From: Tunturiibacter empetritectus
GTDB taxonomy: Bacteria > Acidobacteriota > Terriglobia > Terriglobales > Acidobacteriaceae
Reading direction: 5' to 3'
NCBI RefSeq assembly: GCF_014201375.1
Contig: NZ_JACHDZ010000001.1
Location: forward strand, 537,206-601,205
DNA: 64,000 nt
Part shown: piece by piece, positions 7,764 to 16,329 of the stretch
Position numbering within the stretch: the stretch's first letter is position 1
Layout: each line of letters starts with the position of its first letter
Notes under the pieces: generated by a model
What the model was told of the DNA's origin: nothing
Seen by the model: the letters and a program-made list of their open reading frames with translations, nothing else
Databases searched by the model: none
Position numbers and translations under genes: made by a program

Positions 7764-8735
7764 TTAGGTGCTGGCGTCGAATCGGGCGCTCAGGAAAGAT
7801 GCCGATACCCTAGCGGTGACCATGCACATCATCAGCAGGAAGGGCACATAGATGCGCGCTTCGGCGACGAGGCCGAACGTGAAGTACATCGGTAGATAGA
7901 GGAGAGCAGACGCCATCGCCACTTTTTCCACGGCGGTTAGAGTAGGCCGATAGACCATCAAAAATAGTACGAATGAGACGACCGGCGTCAAGATGATGGT
8001 GAGGATCTCGAGATTGTGAAAGCTAAGATTCGGCACGAGCTGGATGTCTAAGCTGTCCTGTGGATAGAGGATGTGCAGGTAAACCTGAATCGCCGCAGAG
8101 ATGAGGGCGATAAGACTGCCGATGACGATGTAGTCCAAGCTCGCGCAGAATTTACCTTGCGAGCCTCGTTTGACGAGGGGCCAGAGGCCAACGAAAGCGG
8201 TCGCCGCCCCAAAGACAAGGGGCACGTCGGTTCGAACGAAGGTTTGGATCAGGACTGCAGCCAGAAGCGGGAGCGACCACATCCGATTCTTTTCGATCTT
8301 CGCGAGACAGAAGAGAGAGAACGCCAGGAAGAGAGCGGAAGGCATTGTCTCGGGCCGTTGCCAGGGAACTACCCAAGCAAGCGGAAATTGAATGATCGCC
8401 AGGAAGAAGAGGATCTTCAGCGCTCTATCTTTCGGCCGATCCGGCTCTTGGGAGGGGAGATCGACCGTCATCAAATACAGGAGGTAGAGTGCAGAGAACC
8501 CTGTTATCAAGTCGAACGCGGCAGCAGTAATGGATGTGTCGGGAACATGGAAGATCCTAGTGGTCGACTGGATCAGAACAGGAAGAGCAAGACGAAAGGT
8601 GCCGCCCTTTGGTGGTCTTTGTACTTGTGCGGAGTGCGCGTACATATACCAGCCGTTGTGTACGAAATGGGCTAGTTGCACACAGACGAAGAACAGGAAG
8701 ATGCCCGTGAGGATTCTTTCTTGTTTTTTGCTCAA
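7764..8735 (-). CDS. Polytopic membrane protein of unknown function
   Basis: A 323-residue protein with about eight to nine hydrophobic segments, including one at the N-terminus (LTGIFLFFVCVQLAHFVHNG) and a series from residue 70 to the end. It resembles multi-spanning glycosyltransferase-like or mannosyltransferase-like membrane proteins in layout (short periplasmic loop after the first helix), but no diagnostic motif is visible, so I assign no function. The start is a TTG at 8735 with a GGAG 8 bases upstream. Codon use is less G/C-biased than in neighbouring genes. It follows the thymidine kinase gene with a 71-base gap. Confidence 0.7.
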   Translation of the reverse strand: MSKKQERILTGIFLFFVCVQLAHFVHNGWYMYAHSAQVQRPPKGGTFRLALPVLIQSTTRIFHVPDTSITAAAFDLITGFSALYLLYLMTVDLPSQEPDRPKDRALKILFFLAIIQFPLAWVVPWQRPETMPSALFLAFSLFCLAKIEKNRMWSLPLLAAVLIQTFVRTDVPLVFGAATAFVGLWPLVKRGSQGKFCASLDYIVIGSLIALISAAIQVYLHILYPQDSLDIQLVPNLSFHNLEILTIILTPVVSFVLFLMVYRPTLTAVEKVAMASALLYLPMYFTFGLVAEARIYVPFLLMMCMVTARVSASFLSARFDAST

Positions 8736-8806
8736 CGTGAGGTCTCCGGAAGGTCGCCTATTTTTATCATGATCGCGAAGGCGTTCCTGTTTGGCGTTTC
8801 TGTGTG

Positions 8807-9421
8807 TTAGAGAAGCGTTGCGACGGTGGGGAGTTCGAGTTGTTCGGAGTGCTGGTCGTCGAGGAAGGGCTCGAAGTGGGTGCGGCAGCGGGCTTCGTAG
8901 AGGCCCGCGGCGCCTACGAGGACGAGCTCCTGGCTTTGGCCTAGGCGCTGAGTGTGGATGGCGGGGGCGCCGCAGACCATGCAGACGGCAGAGAGCTTGG
9001 TGACCTCATCGGCGATGGCCATGAGGGCGGGAATGGGGCCGAAGGGCTCGGCGTTAAAGGTGGTGTCGAGGCCGGCGAGGATGATGCGTTTGCCGAGGTG
9101 GACGAGCTCTACGGTGAGGGGGAGGATGGTGTCGTCGAAGAACTGCGCCTCGTCGATGCCGATGACGTCGATATCGTCTAACTGAGGCAATAGCGCGGCT
9201 TTGAGGTGCTCTACATTGGTGACGGTGCAGGCTTCGTGGGTCTGGGAGCTGTGGCTGGCGATGGAGGTGCGGTGGTAGCGGAGGTCGATGTCGGGCTTGT
9301 AGCAGGCGACGCGCTGGCGGGCGATGCGGGCGCGCTTGAGGCGGCGGATGAGCTCCTCGGATTTGCCGGAGAACATTGGGCCTACGATGGTTTCGATTCT
9401 GCCGGGGATGGGGTGGGTCAT
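8807..9421 (-). CDS. tdk: Thymidine kinase
   Basis: A 204-residue protein, the usual size for type II thymidine kinase. The P-loop GPMFSGKSEEL is at residues 14-24, the DEAQFF Walker B-like motif at about 94-99, and a zinc-binding part is formed by CMVCG near residue 147 and a later Cys near 182 (YEARCRTHF). It phosphorylates thymidine to dTMP with ATP in the nucleotide salvage pathway. It has no obvious ribosome-binding site upstream of ATG 9421, where the strand is unusually CA-rich. Confidence 0.95.
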   Translation of the reverse strand: MTHPIPGRIETIVGPMFSGKSEELIRRLKRARIARQRVACYKPDIDLRYHRTSIASHSSQTHEACTVTNVEHLKAALLPQLDDIDVIGIDEAQFFDDTILPLTVELVHLGKRIILAGLDTTFNAEPFGPIPALMAIADEVTKLSAVCMVCGAPAIHTQRLGQSQELVLVGAAGLYEARCRTHFEPFLDDQHSEQLELPTVATLL

Positions 9422-9690
9422 TGGTAAGGAGGCCTTTTTGCTGGGGTCTCTGGCTATCCTAACCGCGGACGGTGGTGGATTTCCGGGGGAGTAATTTTTA
9501 TGCCCGGTGAGTTGTGGTTTTTTCTGGGGGTTTTGCGGAAAACGGCGTTTTGAGTGTGGTTTTTTGCTGGTGAGAACGTGGTGGATTGCGTGGTGGACGT
9601 GGAGTTTTGGGAGCGTACTTTCTGGCTGCGAAGAATGTGACAGGCGATCGAAGTATTTTTTGTCCTGCGCACAAGGGGGAGATTTCGCGC
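9422..9690. other. Non-coding region, strongly strand-asymmetric (G/T on plus, C/A on minus)
   Basis: Between the thymidine kinase and sedolisin genes no convincing gene is visible. From about 9470 to 9620 the plus strand is about one base in ten C, with several T-runs. On the minus strand this gives a G-poor, CA-rich sequence leading into tdk. Possible roles are an unstructured 5' leader or an RNA of its own; neither is proven. Confidence 0.6.
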
Positions 9691-9719
9691 TTGACCTCGC
9701 CCGGAGAGGCCCGTACTAT
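9691..9719 (+). promoter_or_regulatory. Sigma70-type promoter for the sedolisin gene
   Basis: TTGACC at 9691-9696 and TACTAT at 9714-9719 are separated by 17 bp, close to the sigma70 consensus. Transcription would start near 9726, giving a leader of about 157 bases before ATG 9883. Confidence 0.65.
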
Positions 9720-9725
9720 CCTCCC

Positions 9726-9882
9726 ACCGACGGTAACTTGCACCAAATAGGGGACTCCGCAATACAACGTTCGTTGTACCTCGTAGCTCAACACTTCTTC
9801 GCAACGCTCTACGTTCTTCGCAGAGCTCTCCGATTCTCTGCGACCGATTCAGCACGCAAACCAAATTGAGTGAGGCTATTTC
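9726..9882 (+). promoter_or_regulatory. Long 5' leader with two hairpins upstream of the sedolisin gene
   Basis: The predicted leader contains a small stem at 9763-9776 (ACAAC/GTTGT) and a larger one at 9818-9843 (TCGCAGAG/CTCTGCGA, 10-base loop). It matches no riboswitch that I recognise. Length and structure suggest post-transcriptional control or mRNA stabilisation. Confidence 0.4.
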
Positions 9883-12093
9883 ATGAAACTACGTTCTCTT
9901 TGTACGCAACTTCTCTGTCTTTCGGCGATGGGAATCTCCCTGTTGTCTTCGGGGCAGGCTCAGACTGGGACCTCGGCCCGGTCGACTGTGACGGCACCAG
10001 TGTCGGACAGCAAGATGATCACGCTGGCCGGCAATGTTCGCCCGGAGGCGAATGCGCTGAATGACCGGGGCGCGGTGAATGGCGCAATGCAGCTGGACCA
10101 TATGCTGCTGCAATTGAAGCGGCCGGCGGAGCGCGAGGCGGCGCTGACGGCCAAGATCGAGTCGATGCACACGCCGGGCAGCCCGGACTTTCATCAGTGG
10201 CTGACGGCCGAAGAGCTTGGAGCCAACTATGGGCCGAGCACGAAGGATATCGCCGAGGTGACAGGATGGCTGAAGAGCCATGGGTTTGAGGTCAACGAAG
10301 TTTCGAAGAGCGGGATGGTGATCGACTTCTCAGGAAGCGTGTCACAGCTGAAGAACGCGTTTCGCACGGAGATGCACACGTTGAAGGTGCGTGGTGAGTC
10401 GCATATTGCCAATATGCAGAATCCGCAGATTCCGGCGGCGCTGGCTGATGTGGTGGTGGGTGTGAGCTCGTTGAGCGACTTCCGGCCGAAGCCTGCGAAC
10501 AAGGGCATCAGCGCGGCGCGTATCGACGGTGTGTCTAAGGGGATCGTCGCCAAGGCGGCGAAGCCTGAGGGTGCAAGTCCTGACTTTACGGTGAACGCGA
10601 ACTATCAACTTGTGGTGCCGGACGACCTGCACACGATCTATAACTTCCGGCCGGTGTACGGCCGAGGCATTACCGGAAATAACGAGACGGTAGTGGTGAT
10701 TGAAGACACCAACGTCTACTCGACGGCTGACTGGGTTACGTTCCGCAACACGTTTGGGCTGTCGAAGTATACGAAGGGCAGCTTTACGCAGATTCATCCG
10801 GGCGGCTGCAAGAATCCGGGCGTGCTGATCGGAAACGACGGCGAGGCGATTCTGGATGCCGAGTATGCGAGCGCCGCAGCTCCGAGCGCTGCGATCGTTT
10901 TGGCTTCTTGCGCGGACACGCAGACGACGTTTGGCGGATTGCTGGCGATCAACTCTCTGATCAATCAGCCTCTGCCTCCGCCGATCATCAGCATCAGCTA
11001 CGGCGAGTGCGAGGCCGGCCTGGGAGCGGCGGGCAATGCGACCTACAGCACGGCTTACCAGCAGGCGTCAGCGGAGGGCGTTTCGGTGTTTGTCTCTTCG
11101 GGTGACGAGGGTGCGGCAAGCTGCGATGCGAATCAGCCTGCGGCTCAGTTTGGCATTGCGGTGAGTGGATTTGCTTCCACGCAGTACAACGTGGCGGTGG
11201 GCGGAACGGACTTTGGCGACACGTACGCCGGAACCAATTCCACCTATTGGAGGTCGAAGAACAATGCAACGTATGGCTCGGCGAAGTCTTATATTCCTGA
11301 GATTCCGTGGAATGACTCCTGCGCGAGCACGCTGATTACGAACACGGTTGGATATAACGTTCCTTTCGGTGCGAATGGCTTCTGCAACTCGGCTGAGGGT
11401 GAGGCGTTCTTCCTGACTACGGCGAGCGGAAGCGGTGGACCGAGCAACTGCGCGTACGGCGATACGTCGCCTCTGCCTGGGACGCCGGCAAACAGCGGAA
11501 CCTGCAAGGGCTACAAGAAGCCGAACTATCAGCGTAACCTGTTTGGGAACCCCTCCGACGGTGTGCGGGATCTTCCGGATGTTTCGCTCTTCGCGGCGAA
11601 TGGCGTGTGGGGACACTACTATGTGTTCTGCTACAGCCAGCCGGCGCCGGGGGCGGGCGGTGCACCGTGCACGGGCGATCCATCGAACTGGTCGGGCGCG
11701 GGCGGTACGTCGTTTGCGGCGCCGATTGTGGCGGGTATCCAGGCTCTGGTCGATCAGTCGACTGGAACGCCGCAGGGTAATCCGAACTATGTCTACTACG
11801 CGCTGGCCAAGCAGGAGTTTGGCGGCAGGGGGAATAACTCCTGCAGCTCGACGCTGGGCAACGGAGTGGACGGCACCTGCACGTTCTACGATGTGACGCT
11901 GGGCGACATGGACGTGAACTGCCTGGGCAAGTTCAACTGCTATACGCCTTCAGGAACGAATGGCGTTCTCTCGGTATCCAGCAAGGCCTATGAGAAGGCC
12001 TATAACAGCAATGCGGGATGGGACTTTGCGACTGGGATTGGGACGCTGAATGTGAACAATTTGATTACGAATTGGAACAAGGCGTTCCAGTAG
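9883..12093 (+). CDS. Secreted pro-kumamolisin, S53 (sedolisin) peptidase
   Basis: A 736-residue preproprotein. Residues 1-26 form a signal peptide; about 45-205 is the pro-kumamolisin activation domain (including TPGSPDFHQWLTAEE); the peptidase domain follows. Catalytic residues are visible: Glu321 and Asp325 (GEAILDAE), Asp in FVSSGDEG near 408, and Ser610 in GGTSFAAP. The C-terminal end probably carries the calcium site. Sedolisins are acid-active endopeptidases that digest protein outside the cell, fitting an acid-soil heterotroph. Single gene with its own promoter and terminator. Confidence 0.95.
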   Translation: MKLRSLCTQLLCLSAMGISLLSSGQAQTGTSARSTVTAPVSDSKMITLAGNVRPEANALNDRGAVNGAMQLDHMLLQLKRPAEREAALTAKIESMHTPGSPDFHQWLTAEELGANYGPSTKDIAEVTGWLKSHGFEVNEVSKSGMVIDFSGSVSQLKNAFRTEMHTLKVRGESHIANMQNPQIPAALADVVVGVSSLSDFRPKPANKGISAARIDGVSKGIVAKAAKPEGASPDFTVNANYQLVVPDDLHTIYNFRPVYGRGITGNNETVVVIEDTNVYSTADWVTFRNTFGLSKYTKGSFTQIHPGGCKNPGVLIGNDGEAILDAEYASAAAPSAAIVLASCADTQTTFGGLLAINSLINQPLPPPIISISYGECEAGLGAAGNATYSTAYQQASAEGVSVFVSSGDEGAASCDANQPAAQFGIAVSGFASTQYNVAVGGTDFGDTYAGTNSTYWRSKNNATYGSAKSYIPEIPWNDSCASTLITNTVGYNVPFGANGFCNSAEGEAFFLTTASGSGGPSNCAYGDTSPLPGTPANSGTCKGYKKPNYQRNLFGNPSDGVRDLPDVSLFAANGVWGHYYVFCYSQPAPGAGGAPCTGDPSNWSGAGGTSFAAPIVAGIQALVDQSTGTPQGNPNYVYYALAKQEFGGRGNNSCSSTLGNGVDGTCTFYDVTLGDMDVNCLGKFNCYTPSGTNGVLSVSSKAYEKAYNSNAGWDFATGIGTLNVNNLITNWNKAFQ

Positions 12094-12118
12094 GTCGATC
12101 TGTTCTGTTGTAGCGGGT

Positions 12119-12150
12119 AAAGGCCGGCACTCTGACGAGTGCCGGCCCTT
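12119..12150. terminator. Bidirectional hairpin terminator
   Basis: An 11-bp perfect stem (GGCCGGCACTC, TGAC loop) at 12122-12147 is followed by CTTTATTTG on the plus strand and preceded by AAA. It lies between the convergent sedolisin gene and the small gene at 12172. Confidence 0.8.
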
Positions 12151-12171
12151 TATTTGATTTGACAGAGAGTG

Positions 12172-12441
12172 CTATTGGTGCGGCTGGTGACGGTCTTCCG
12201 GGGATGCGTAATGAGCTGCGATATCGGAGGCTTTGATATCGATTTTGGAGTTTGAGGTAATCGTTTCCGCGATCTCCTGATCAGTGTGTCCCCGATTGCG
12301 GAGAGTTTCAATCTCGTCGCTGATCATTCCGACGAAGGACTGAATGGGAAACATCTCGGGCCCTAATTCTGCGAGTTTACGGAGGGCACTCTGGGCACGA
12401 ATGGCTTCTTCGACTGGGTAGCTTTTGCTTTCGGAGGACAT
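12172..12441 (-). CDS. Small conserved protein of unknown function
   Basis: An 89-residue soluble, acidic, mostly helical protein with no signal peptide. The central part (LGPEMFPIQSFVGMISDEIE) followed by a predicted short helix-turn-helix-like segment (TDQEIAETI) looks like a recurrent small family in soil bacteria, but I cannot name it. The start is supported by AGGAG 5 bases upstream of ATG 12441. It converges on the sedolisin gene with a shared terminator. Confidence 0.65.
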   Translation of the reverse strand: MSSESKSYPVEEAIRAQSALRKLAELGPEMFPIQSFVGMISDEIETLRNRGHTDQEIAETITSNSKIDIKASDIAAHYASPEDRHQPHQ

Positions 12442-12650
12442 GGGGTCTCCTCATGGTTGAATTTGTCTGCTCATTATCAGGCAAACATGATGCGGTTGGA
12501 TCCCCAAGCGGCAGCGGCTTTAGCATGACGTCAACTCTTAGGTTGCTGCTTTTCGATTGGATCGAGGGATTCTCCCGGCCTCGACTTTTGCGTGAGGTAG
12601 GAGACTGGTCGACGGTGGAAGTTTCCGAAAACGGACGTTCGATGGGCCGG
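12442..12650. other. Non-coding stretch
   Basis: Open frames on both strands cross this gap but have no ribosome-binding site or recognisable motif, and one runs into the 3' end of the methyltransferase gene. I see no promoter or RNA structure that I can support. Confidence 0.4.
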
Positions 12651-13415
12651 TCAGGGCCATCTTGCGAGGACAAGGGGCTGGTAGTAGTCACTTTCTTGGG
12701 GCATCAGCCAGATCGGCTCTTCAAAACCCACTGAGCGTAATGCATCTGACAGTTCCTGTCGTTTGACGCACCGATACTCCGACACGAAGTGGTGTGTAGT
12801 CCAACCATGATCGGCTTCGATTGTGATGTAGAGGTGCAGCGTGTATTTTGCTGCTTCGGTCCAGTCCCAGACTTGATGGACGATTCTTCGACTCCCTTCG
12901 TCGCCGAAAAACGCGGGTTCCTGCATGGTTGGTTTTTGCTGGAGGAGCAAGTCGTAGTCTCGAATACTTGCGATGAACAGTCCACCCGAGTTCAACCGGC
13001 CTGCCATTGCTCCGACGGCACGGATTAGTTCGTCTGCTGTGAGGTGGGGCAAGGCGTTATCGAAAGCTGCAACAACATCAAATCCGGTTTCAGGGATCTC
13101 CTTCAAATCCGTCATGTCCGAGACATAAAACTCGATGTTCAAGCCGCGCTCCTGAGCCTCTCGCACAGCCCTTGTCACCTCCATGGGGCTTACGTCGGAG
13201 CCGACAACGTAATGTCCTCGTGCGGCGAGACCCAAGGCCTGGGTACCGATACCGCATGCGCAGTCGAGAATCCTTAAGGGCTGGTCGGGCAGTTCTCGCG
13301 AGATCACGGCGTTCAGAATCCTCGCCTGGCTCTGAATAGACCGATCCCAATCTTCGAAGATTAGATGGTAGTAATCCGCCATCGAGTCATAGAAGTTCAG
13401 CGCCTGATCCGACAT
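12651..13415 (-). CDS. Class I SAM-dependent methyltransferase
   Basis: A 254-residue protein from ATG 13415 (MSDQALNFYDSMADYYH); a TTG 8 codons upstream is less likely. The SAM site is ILDCACGIGTQALGLAARGH (motif I) with GSDVSP as motif II and VVAAFDNALPHL as motif IV. The start (YDSMADYYHLIF) and overall layout recall glycine/sarcosine N-methyltransferase-like small-molecule enzymes, but the substrate cannot be read from the sequence. Codon use is less G/C-skewed than in flanking genes. Confidence 0.85.
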   Translation of the reverse strand: MSDQALNFYDSMADYYHLIFEDWDRSIQSQARILNAVISRELPDQPLRILDCACGIGTQALGLAARGHYVVGSDVSPMEVTRAVREAQERGLNIEFYVSDMTDLKEIPETGFDVVAAFDNALPHLTADELIRAVGAMAGRLNSGGLFIASIRDYDLLLQQKPTMQEPAFFGDEGSRRIVHQVWDWTEAAKYTLHLYITIEADHGWTTHHFVSEYRCVKRQELSDALRSVGFEEPIWLMPQESDYYQPLVLARWP

Positions 13416-13491
13416 TGGCTTCGCACCTGCCTTCCGCAAAAAAAATACCTTAACTCGTTCGCAGAAAACCGAGCTATCGGTAGTTTCTGAA

Positions 13492-13908
13492 CTAGTCTGC
13501 GTTGGGGTAGAGGGATTCTTCTGGGGCGTCTGTGGGGCTCTCGAAGTCTAATTTGTAACCGTCAGGGTCCGGAAGGATGGTGACCCACATGGCGTTGCCT
13601 ACGAAGGGGCGCTGGGGTTTGAGTCCTCGCGAGAGCGCTGTGCGATAGATGGCGAGAGCGTCGTTGCATTGGAAGCAGAGAGAGACTCCTTCGCCTAGCT
13701 TGCCGGGTGGGCGTTTGTCGGGGAGGTACTCCTGGAGCATGAGGGCTGCGCCTTCGAGTTGAAGCCAGCACCAGCGGAGCTTGCCGTCGTCGACCCACTC
13801 TTTTGTTTTTTCGAAGCCGAGGCCGTTGATGTAGAAGCGTAGGGAGGCTTCGAGGTTCGCGACCCAGAGGAAGGGGACGACTTGTTGAATGTTGGATTCG
13901 GGAGTCAC
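13492..13908 (-). CDS. VOC (glyoxalase/bleomycin resistance) family protein
   Basis: From GTG 13908 this gives 138 residues, the usual size for a single-module VOC protein. The GTG is chosen because AGGAG lies 6 bases before it; an in-frame ATG at 14004 would add 32 residues unlike the family. The fold is seen in VPFLWVANLEASLRFYINGL, the central KLRWCWLQLEGAALMLQE and the end ILPDPDGYKLDFESP. Members bind metals or small aromatic/thiol substrates; the actual activity is unknown. Confidence 0.82.
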   Translation of the reverse strand: MTPESNIQQVVPFLWVANLEASLRFYINGLGFEKTKEWVDDGKLRWCWLQLEGAALMLQEYLPDKRPPGKLGEGVSLCFQCNDALAIYRTALSRGLKPQRPFVGNAMWVTILPDPDGYKLDFESPTDAPEESLYPNAD

Positions 13909-14025
13909 TGTTTGCTCCTGATTATCAAGAGTGTTCGGGATTTCTTTGACTGCTAAGATTTTTGAGCTTTTGAAAAGAAGGCATACCCCAGGGGTAAAGC
14001 TCATTTTCTGGCGGTTGAGGAGAGG

Positions 14026-14045
14026 CCCAAGGCTGAAGCCTTGGG
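14026..14045. repeat. Short palindrome (CCCAAGGCT/AGCCTTGGG)
   Basis: A 9-bp inverted repeat with a 2-base centre lies between the two VOC genes, flanked by GAGAGG and TTACC. It has no T-run and looks more like a dispersed palindromic repeat unit than a terminator. Confidence 0.45.
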
Positions 14046-14092
14046 TTACCTAGAAGCAGGAGCAAGATCAAAAACACGAGCAGGCTAGCAGG

Positions 14093-14518
14093 TTATGCGG
14101 GAGGGTCTTCTTTCTTCTCGGCTTCCTTCTCGACGAGGGGCTGCCAGAGTTCGATGCGGTTGCCTTCGGGGTCGGTGATCCAGGCGAAGTAGCCGTAGTC
14201 GGCGTTCTCGCGGTTGGGGTCGATGGGGATGTTTTCGGCGGCGAGCTGGGTGAGGAGTTCGTCGAGATTGTCGACCCGGTAGTTGACCATGGCCTGTTGC
14301 GGGCCTTTGTCGGTGCCCTTGCCGAAGTACGGAGTGTTTTCGGGAAAGAGCGACCAGGTGGTGCTGCCGGTGGTGGCGGGGATCTCGTCGGTCCAGAGAA
14401 AGGTGGCGCCGCCGTAGTCGGAGAGGGTGATGCCGAGGTGTTTGACGTACCAGGCGGAGAGGGTTTTGGGATCGCGGGCGCGCAGGAAGATGCCGCCGAT
14501 GCCAGTGACTCGAGCCAT
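14093..14518 (-). CDS. VOC (glyoxalase-fold) family protein
   Basis: A 141-residue protein from ATG 14518, which is preceded by a strong AAGGAGG 6 bases upstream; the longer open frame to 14695 is not needed. Features of the fold are GIGGIFLRARDPKTLSAWY at the N-terminus and YFAWITDPEGNRIELWQP near the end, with the metal-ligand Glu in the last motif. The C-terminus is an acidic/Lys-rich tail. Role unknown; related proteins are lyases or resistance proteins. It diverges from the methyltransferase gene. Confidence 0.87.
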   Translation of the reverse strand: MARVTGIGGIFLRARDPKTLSAWYVKHLGITLSDYGGATFLWTDEIPATTGSTTWSLFPENTPYFGKGTDKGPQQAMVNYRVDNLDELLTQLAAENIPIDPNRENADYGYFAWITDPEGNRIELWQPLVEKEAEKKEDPPA

Positions 14519-14742
14519 GAATGCCTCCTTGATTTGAAGACGAGTATATACACAGGATTTGAAGGATGCGTGTTGGGAGCGGATGGGTTTGACGGTGGGG
14601 ATGGGGCCGAGTATGCTCTTGGCCAGTTGGTAGGCCCGGGGATCTGCGCGACATAATGTGCGGCCGTGTGCTTGCTCGATGACTCCTGCGCACAACTTAG
14701 TGGTGCTGTCGCGATCCCGAATTTTTTTCCGAGGAGATTGCT

Positions 14743-15834
14743 ATGGCTACAACACAGCAGGCGGCCCCACAGGGGCGAGAGATCAATCCCGATGCGTTGA
14801 ATGCGCTTCTGGGGCGTGTGGTTCAGGATATGGGCGCGGCGATGCAGGCCCCGGTGATTCTGATTGGGGACAAGCTGGGACTGTATCGTGCGATGGGTGA
14901 TGGAGAGCGGGTGAGTCCCGCGGCGCTGGCGAAGAAGACAGGGACGGCGGAGCGCTATGTGCGGGAGTGGCTGAATGCGAATGCGGCAGGGAAGCTGGTG
15001 GAGTTTGACTCGGCGAAGGGCGAGTATTTTCTGACACCGGAGCAGGCGCTGGTGCTGGCTCTGGACGATACGCCGGTGCATCTGCCGGGGTTTTATCACA
15101 TGCTGGCCTCGCTGATGAAAGATGAAGAGAAGCTGACGGAGATCTTTCGCACGGGCAAGGGGATGGGTTGGCACGAGCATGAGAAGGGGCTGTTTGAAGG
15201 GTGTGAGCGGTTCTTTCGACCGACCTATCTTGCGAATCTTGTTTCCAGCTGGATTCCTGCGCTGGAGGGAGTGGAGGCGAAGCTGAAGGCGGGGGCGCGG
15301 GTGGCGGATATCGGCTGCGGACATGGAGCGTCGACGCTGCTGATGGCGAAGTCTTATCCGGCTTCGAAGTTCTTCGGGTTTGACTATCATGGGCCGTCGA
15401 TCGAGAAGGCGAGGGCGAAGGCGGAGGCTGCGGGGCTCTCGGATAGGGTTACGTTTGCGGTGGCTTCGGCGAAGGATTTCCCGGGGAAGGACTACGACCT
15501 GGTGGCGTTCTTCGATTGCCTGCATGATATGGGCGATCCGGCGGGGGCGGCGAAGCATGTGAAGACGACGCTGGCGCCGGGTGGGACGTGGATGATTGTG
15601 GAGCCGTTTGCTCAGGACGATACGGCGTCGAATCATAATCCAGTGGGGCGGATCTTCTATTCGGCTTCGGCGACGATCTGCGTGCCTTGCTCTCTGGCGC
15701 AGGAGGTTGGGCTGGGGCTGGGAGCGCAGGCGGGGCCGGCGAGGATCGAGAAGGTGGTGCGGGAGGGAGGGTTGACGCACTTCCGGAAGGCTGCGGAGAC
15801 GCCGTTCAATATGGTGTTTGAGACGCGAGGTTGA
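14743..15834 (+). CDS. Winged-helix class I methyltransferase (O-methyltransferase-like)
   Basis: A 363-residue protein. Residues about 20-100 look like a winged-helix dimerisation domain (MQAPVILIGDKLGLYRAMG, then RYVREWLNANAAGKLVE). The Rossmann SAM domain begins near residue 178 with ARVADIGCGHGASTLLMA and continues with LVAFFDCLHDMGDP. This arrangement is found in small-molecule and rRNA-like methyltransferases of actinobacteria and acidobacteria. A good ribosome-binding site (GAGGAG, 6 bases) supports ATG 14743. Substrate unknown. Confidence 0.85.
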   Translation: MATTQQAAPQGREINPDALNALLGRVVQDMGAAMQAPVILIGDKLGLYRAMGDGERVSPAALAKKTGTAERYVREWLNANAAGKLVEFDSAKGEYFLTPEQALVLALDDTPVHLPGFYHMLASLMKDEEKLTEIFRTGKGMGWHEHEKGLFEGCERFFRPTYLANLVSSWIPALEGVEAKLKAGARVADIGCGHGASTLLMAKSYPASKFFGFDYHGPSIEKARAKAEAAGLSDRVTFAVASAKDFPGKDYDLVAFFDCLHDMGDPAGAAKHVKTTLAPGGTWMIVEPFAQDDTASNHNPVGRIFYSASATICVPCSLAQEVGLGLGAQAGPARIEKVVREGGLTHFRKAAETPFNMVFETRG

Positions 15835-15887
15835 TGGGGAGGCTGGCTTGTACGGCTTTTCTTTATTGCTTTGCTTTACTGCTTTCT

Positions 15888-16247
15888 TTATTGCTTTTCT
15901 ACGACAACGGCGGTTCCGTAGGCCAGGACTTCGGTGACTCCGTTCATGAGCTCGTTGGCGTCGTAGCGGAAGGCGATGACGGCGTTGGCGCCGAGCTGGG
16001 CGGCGTGGAGGCTCATCATGGCGTAGGAGTCCTGACGGGTCTTCTCGCAGAGTTCGGTGAAGAGGGTGATGTCGCCGCCGACGATGGTCTGGAGGCCCGC
16101 GCCGATGGTGGCGACGATGTTGCGCGAGCGGACGACGATACCGCGGACGATGCCGAGGTTCTGGACGATGCGGTAGCCGGGAAGTTCGAGGGCAGAGGTG
16201 ACGAAGGCGGGATGGATGGAGTTTGCGGGCGGTGGGTAGGTCGACAT
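15888..16247 (-). CDS. YbjQ/UPF0145 family protein
   Basis: A 119-residue soluble protein. The segment GYRIVQNLGIVRGIVVRSRN, the central TRQDSYAMMSLHAAQLGANAV and the final VTEVLAYGTAVVVEK are the hallmarks of the YbjQ (DUF74) family, whose structure is a pentameric beta barrel of unknown function, sometimes called heavy-metal-binding. It is the last of three minus-strand genes after trpD and rhaM, with an 82-base gap. Confidence 0.88.
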   Translation of the reverse strand: MSTYPPPANSIHPAFVTSALELPGYRIVQNLGIVRGIVVRSRNIVATIGAGLQTIVGGDITLFTELCEKTRQDSYAMMSLHAAQLGANAVIAFRYDANELMNGVTEVLAYGTAVVVEKQ

Positions 16248-16329
16248 TTGGAGCGGCTCCTGGTGGCTGGAGAAGATACGGATTGGGGGGCGGTTTGGTT
16301 CCGGCGCTGGTCGTCGATGAGAGTGCCGG

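Noticed and set aside
12453..12734. 93-codon plus-strand open frame in an intergenic gap
   Set aside because: It runs into the 3' end of the methyltransferase gene, has no ribosome-binding site and no motif.
14068..15780. 570-codon minus-strand open frame
   Set aside because: It is antisense to the winged-helix methyltransferase and to the VOC gene in another frame; its product is Arg/His/Pro low complexity.
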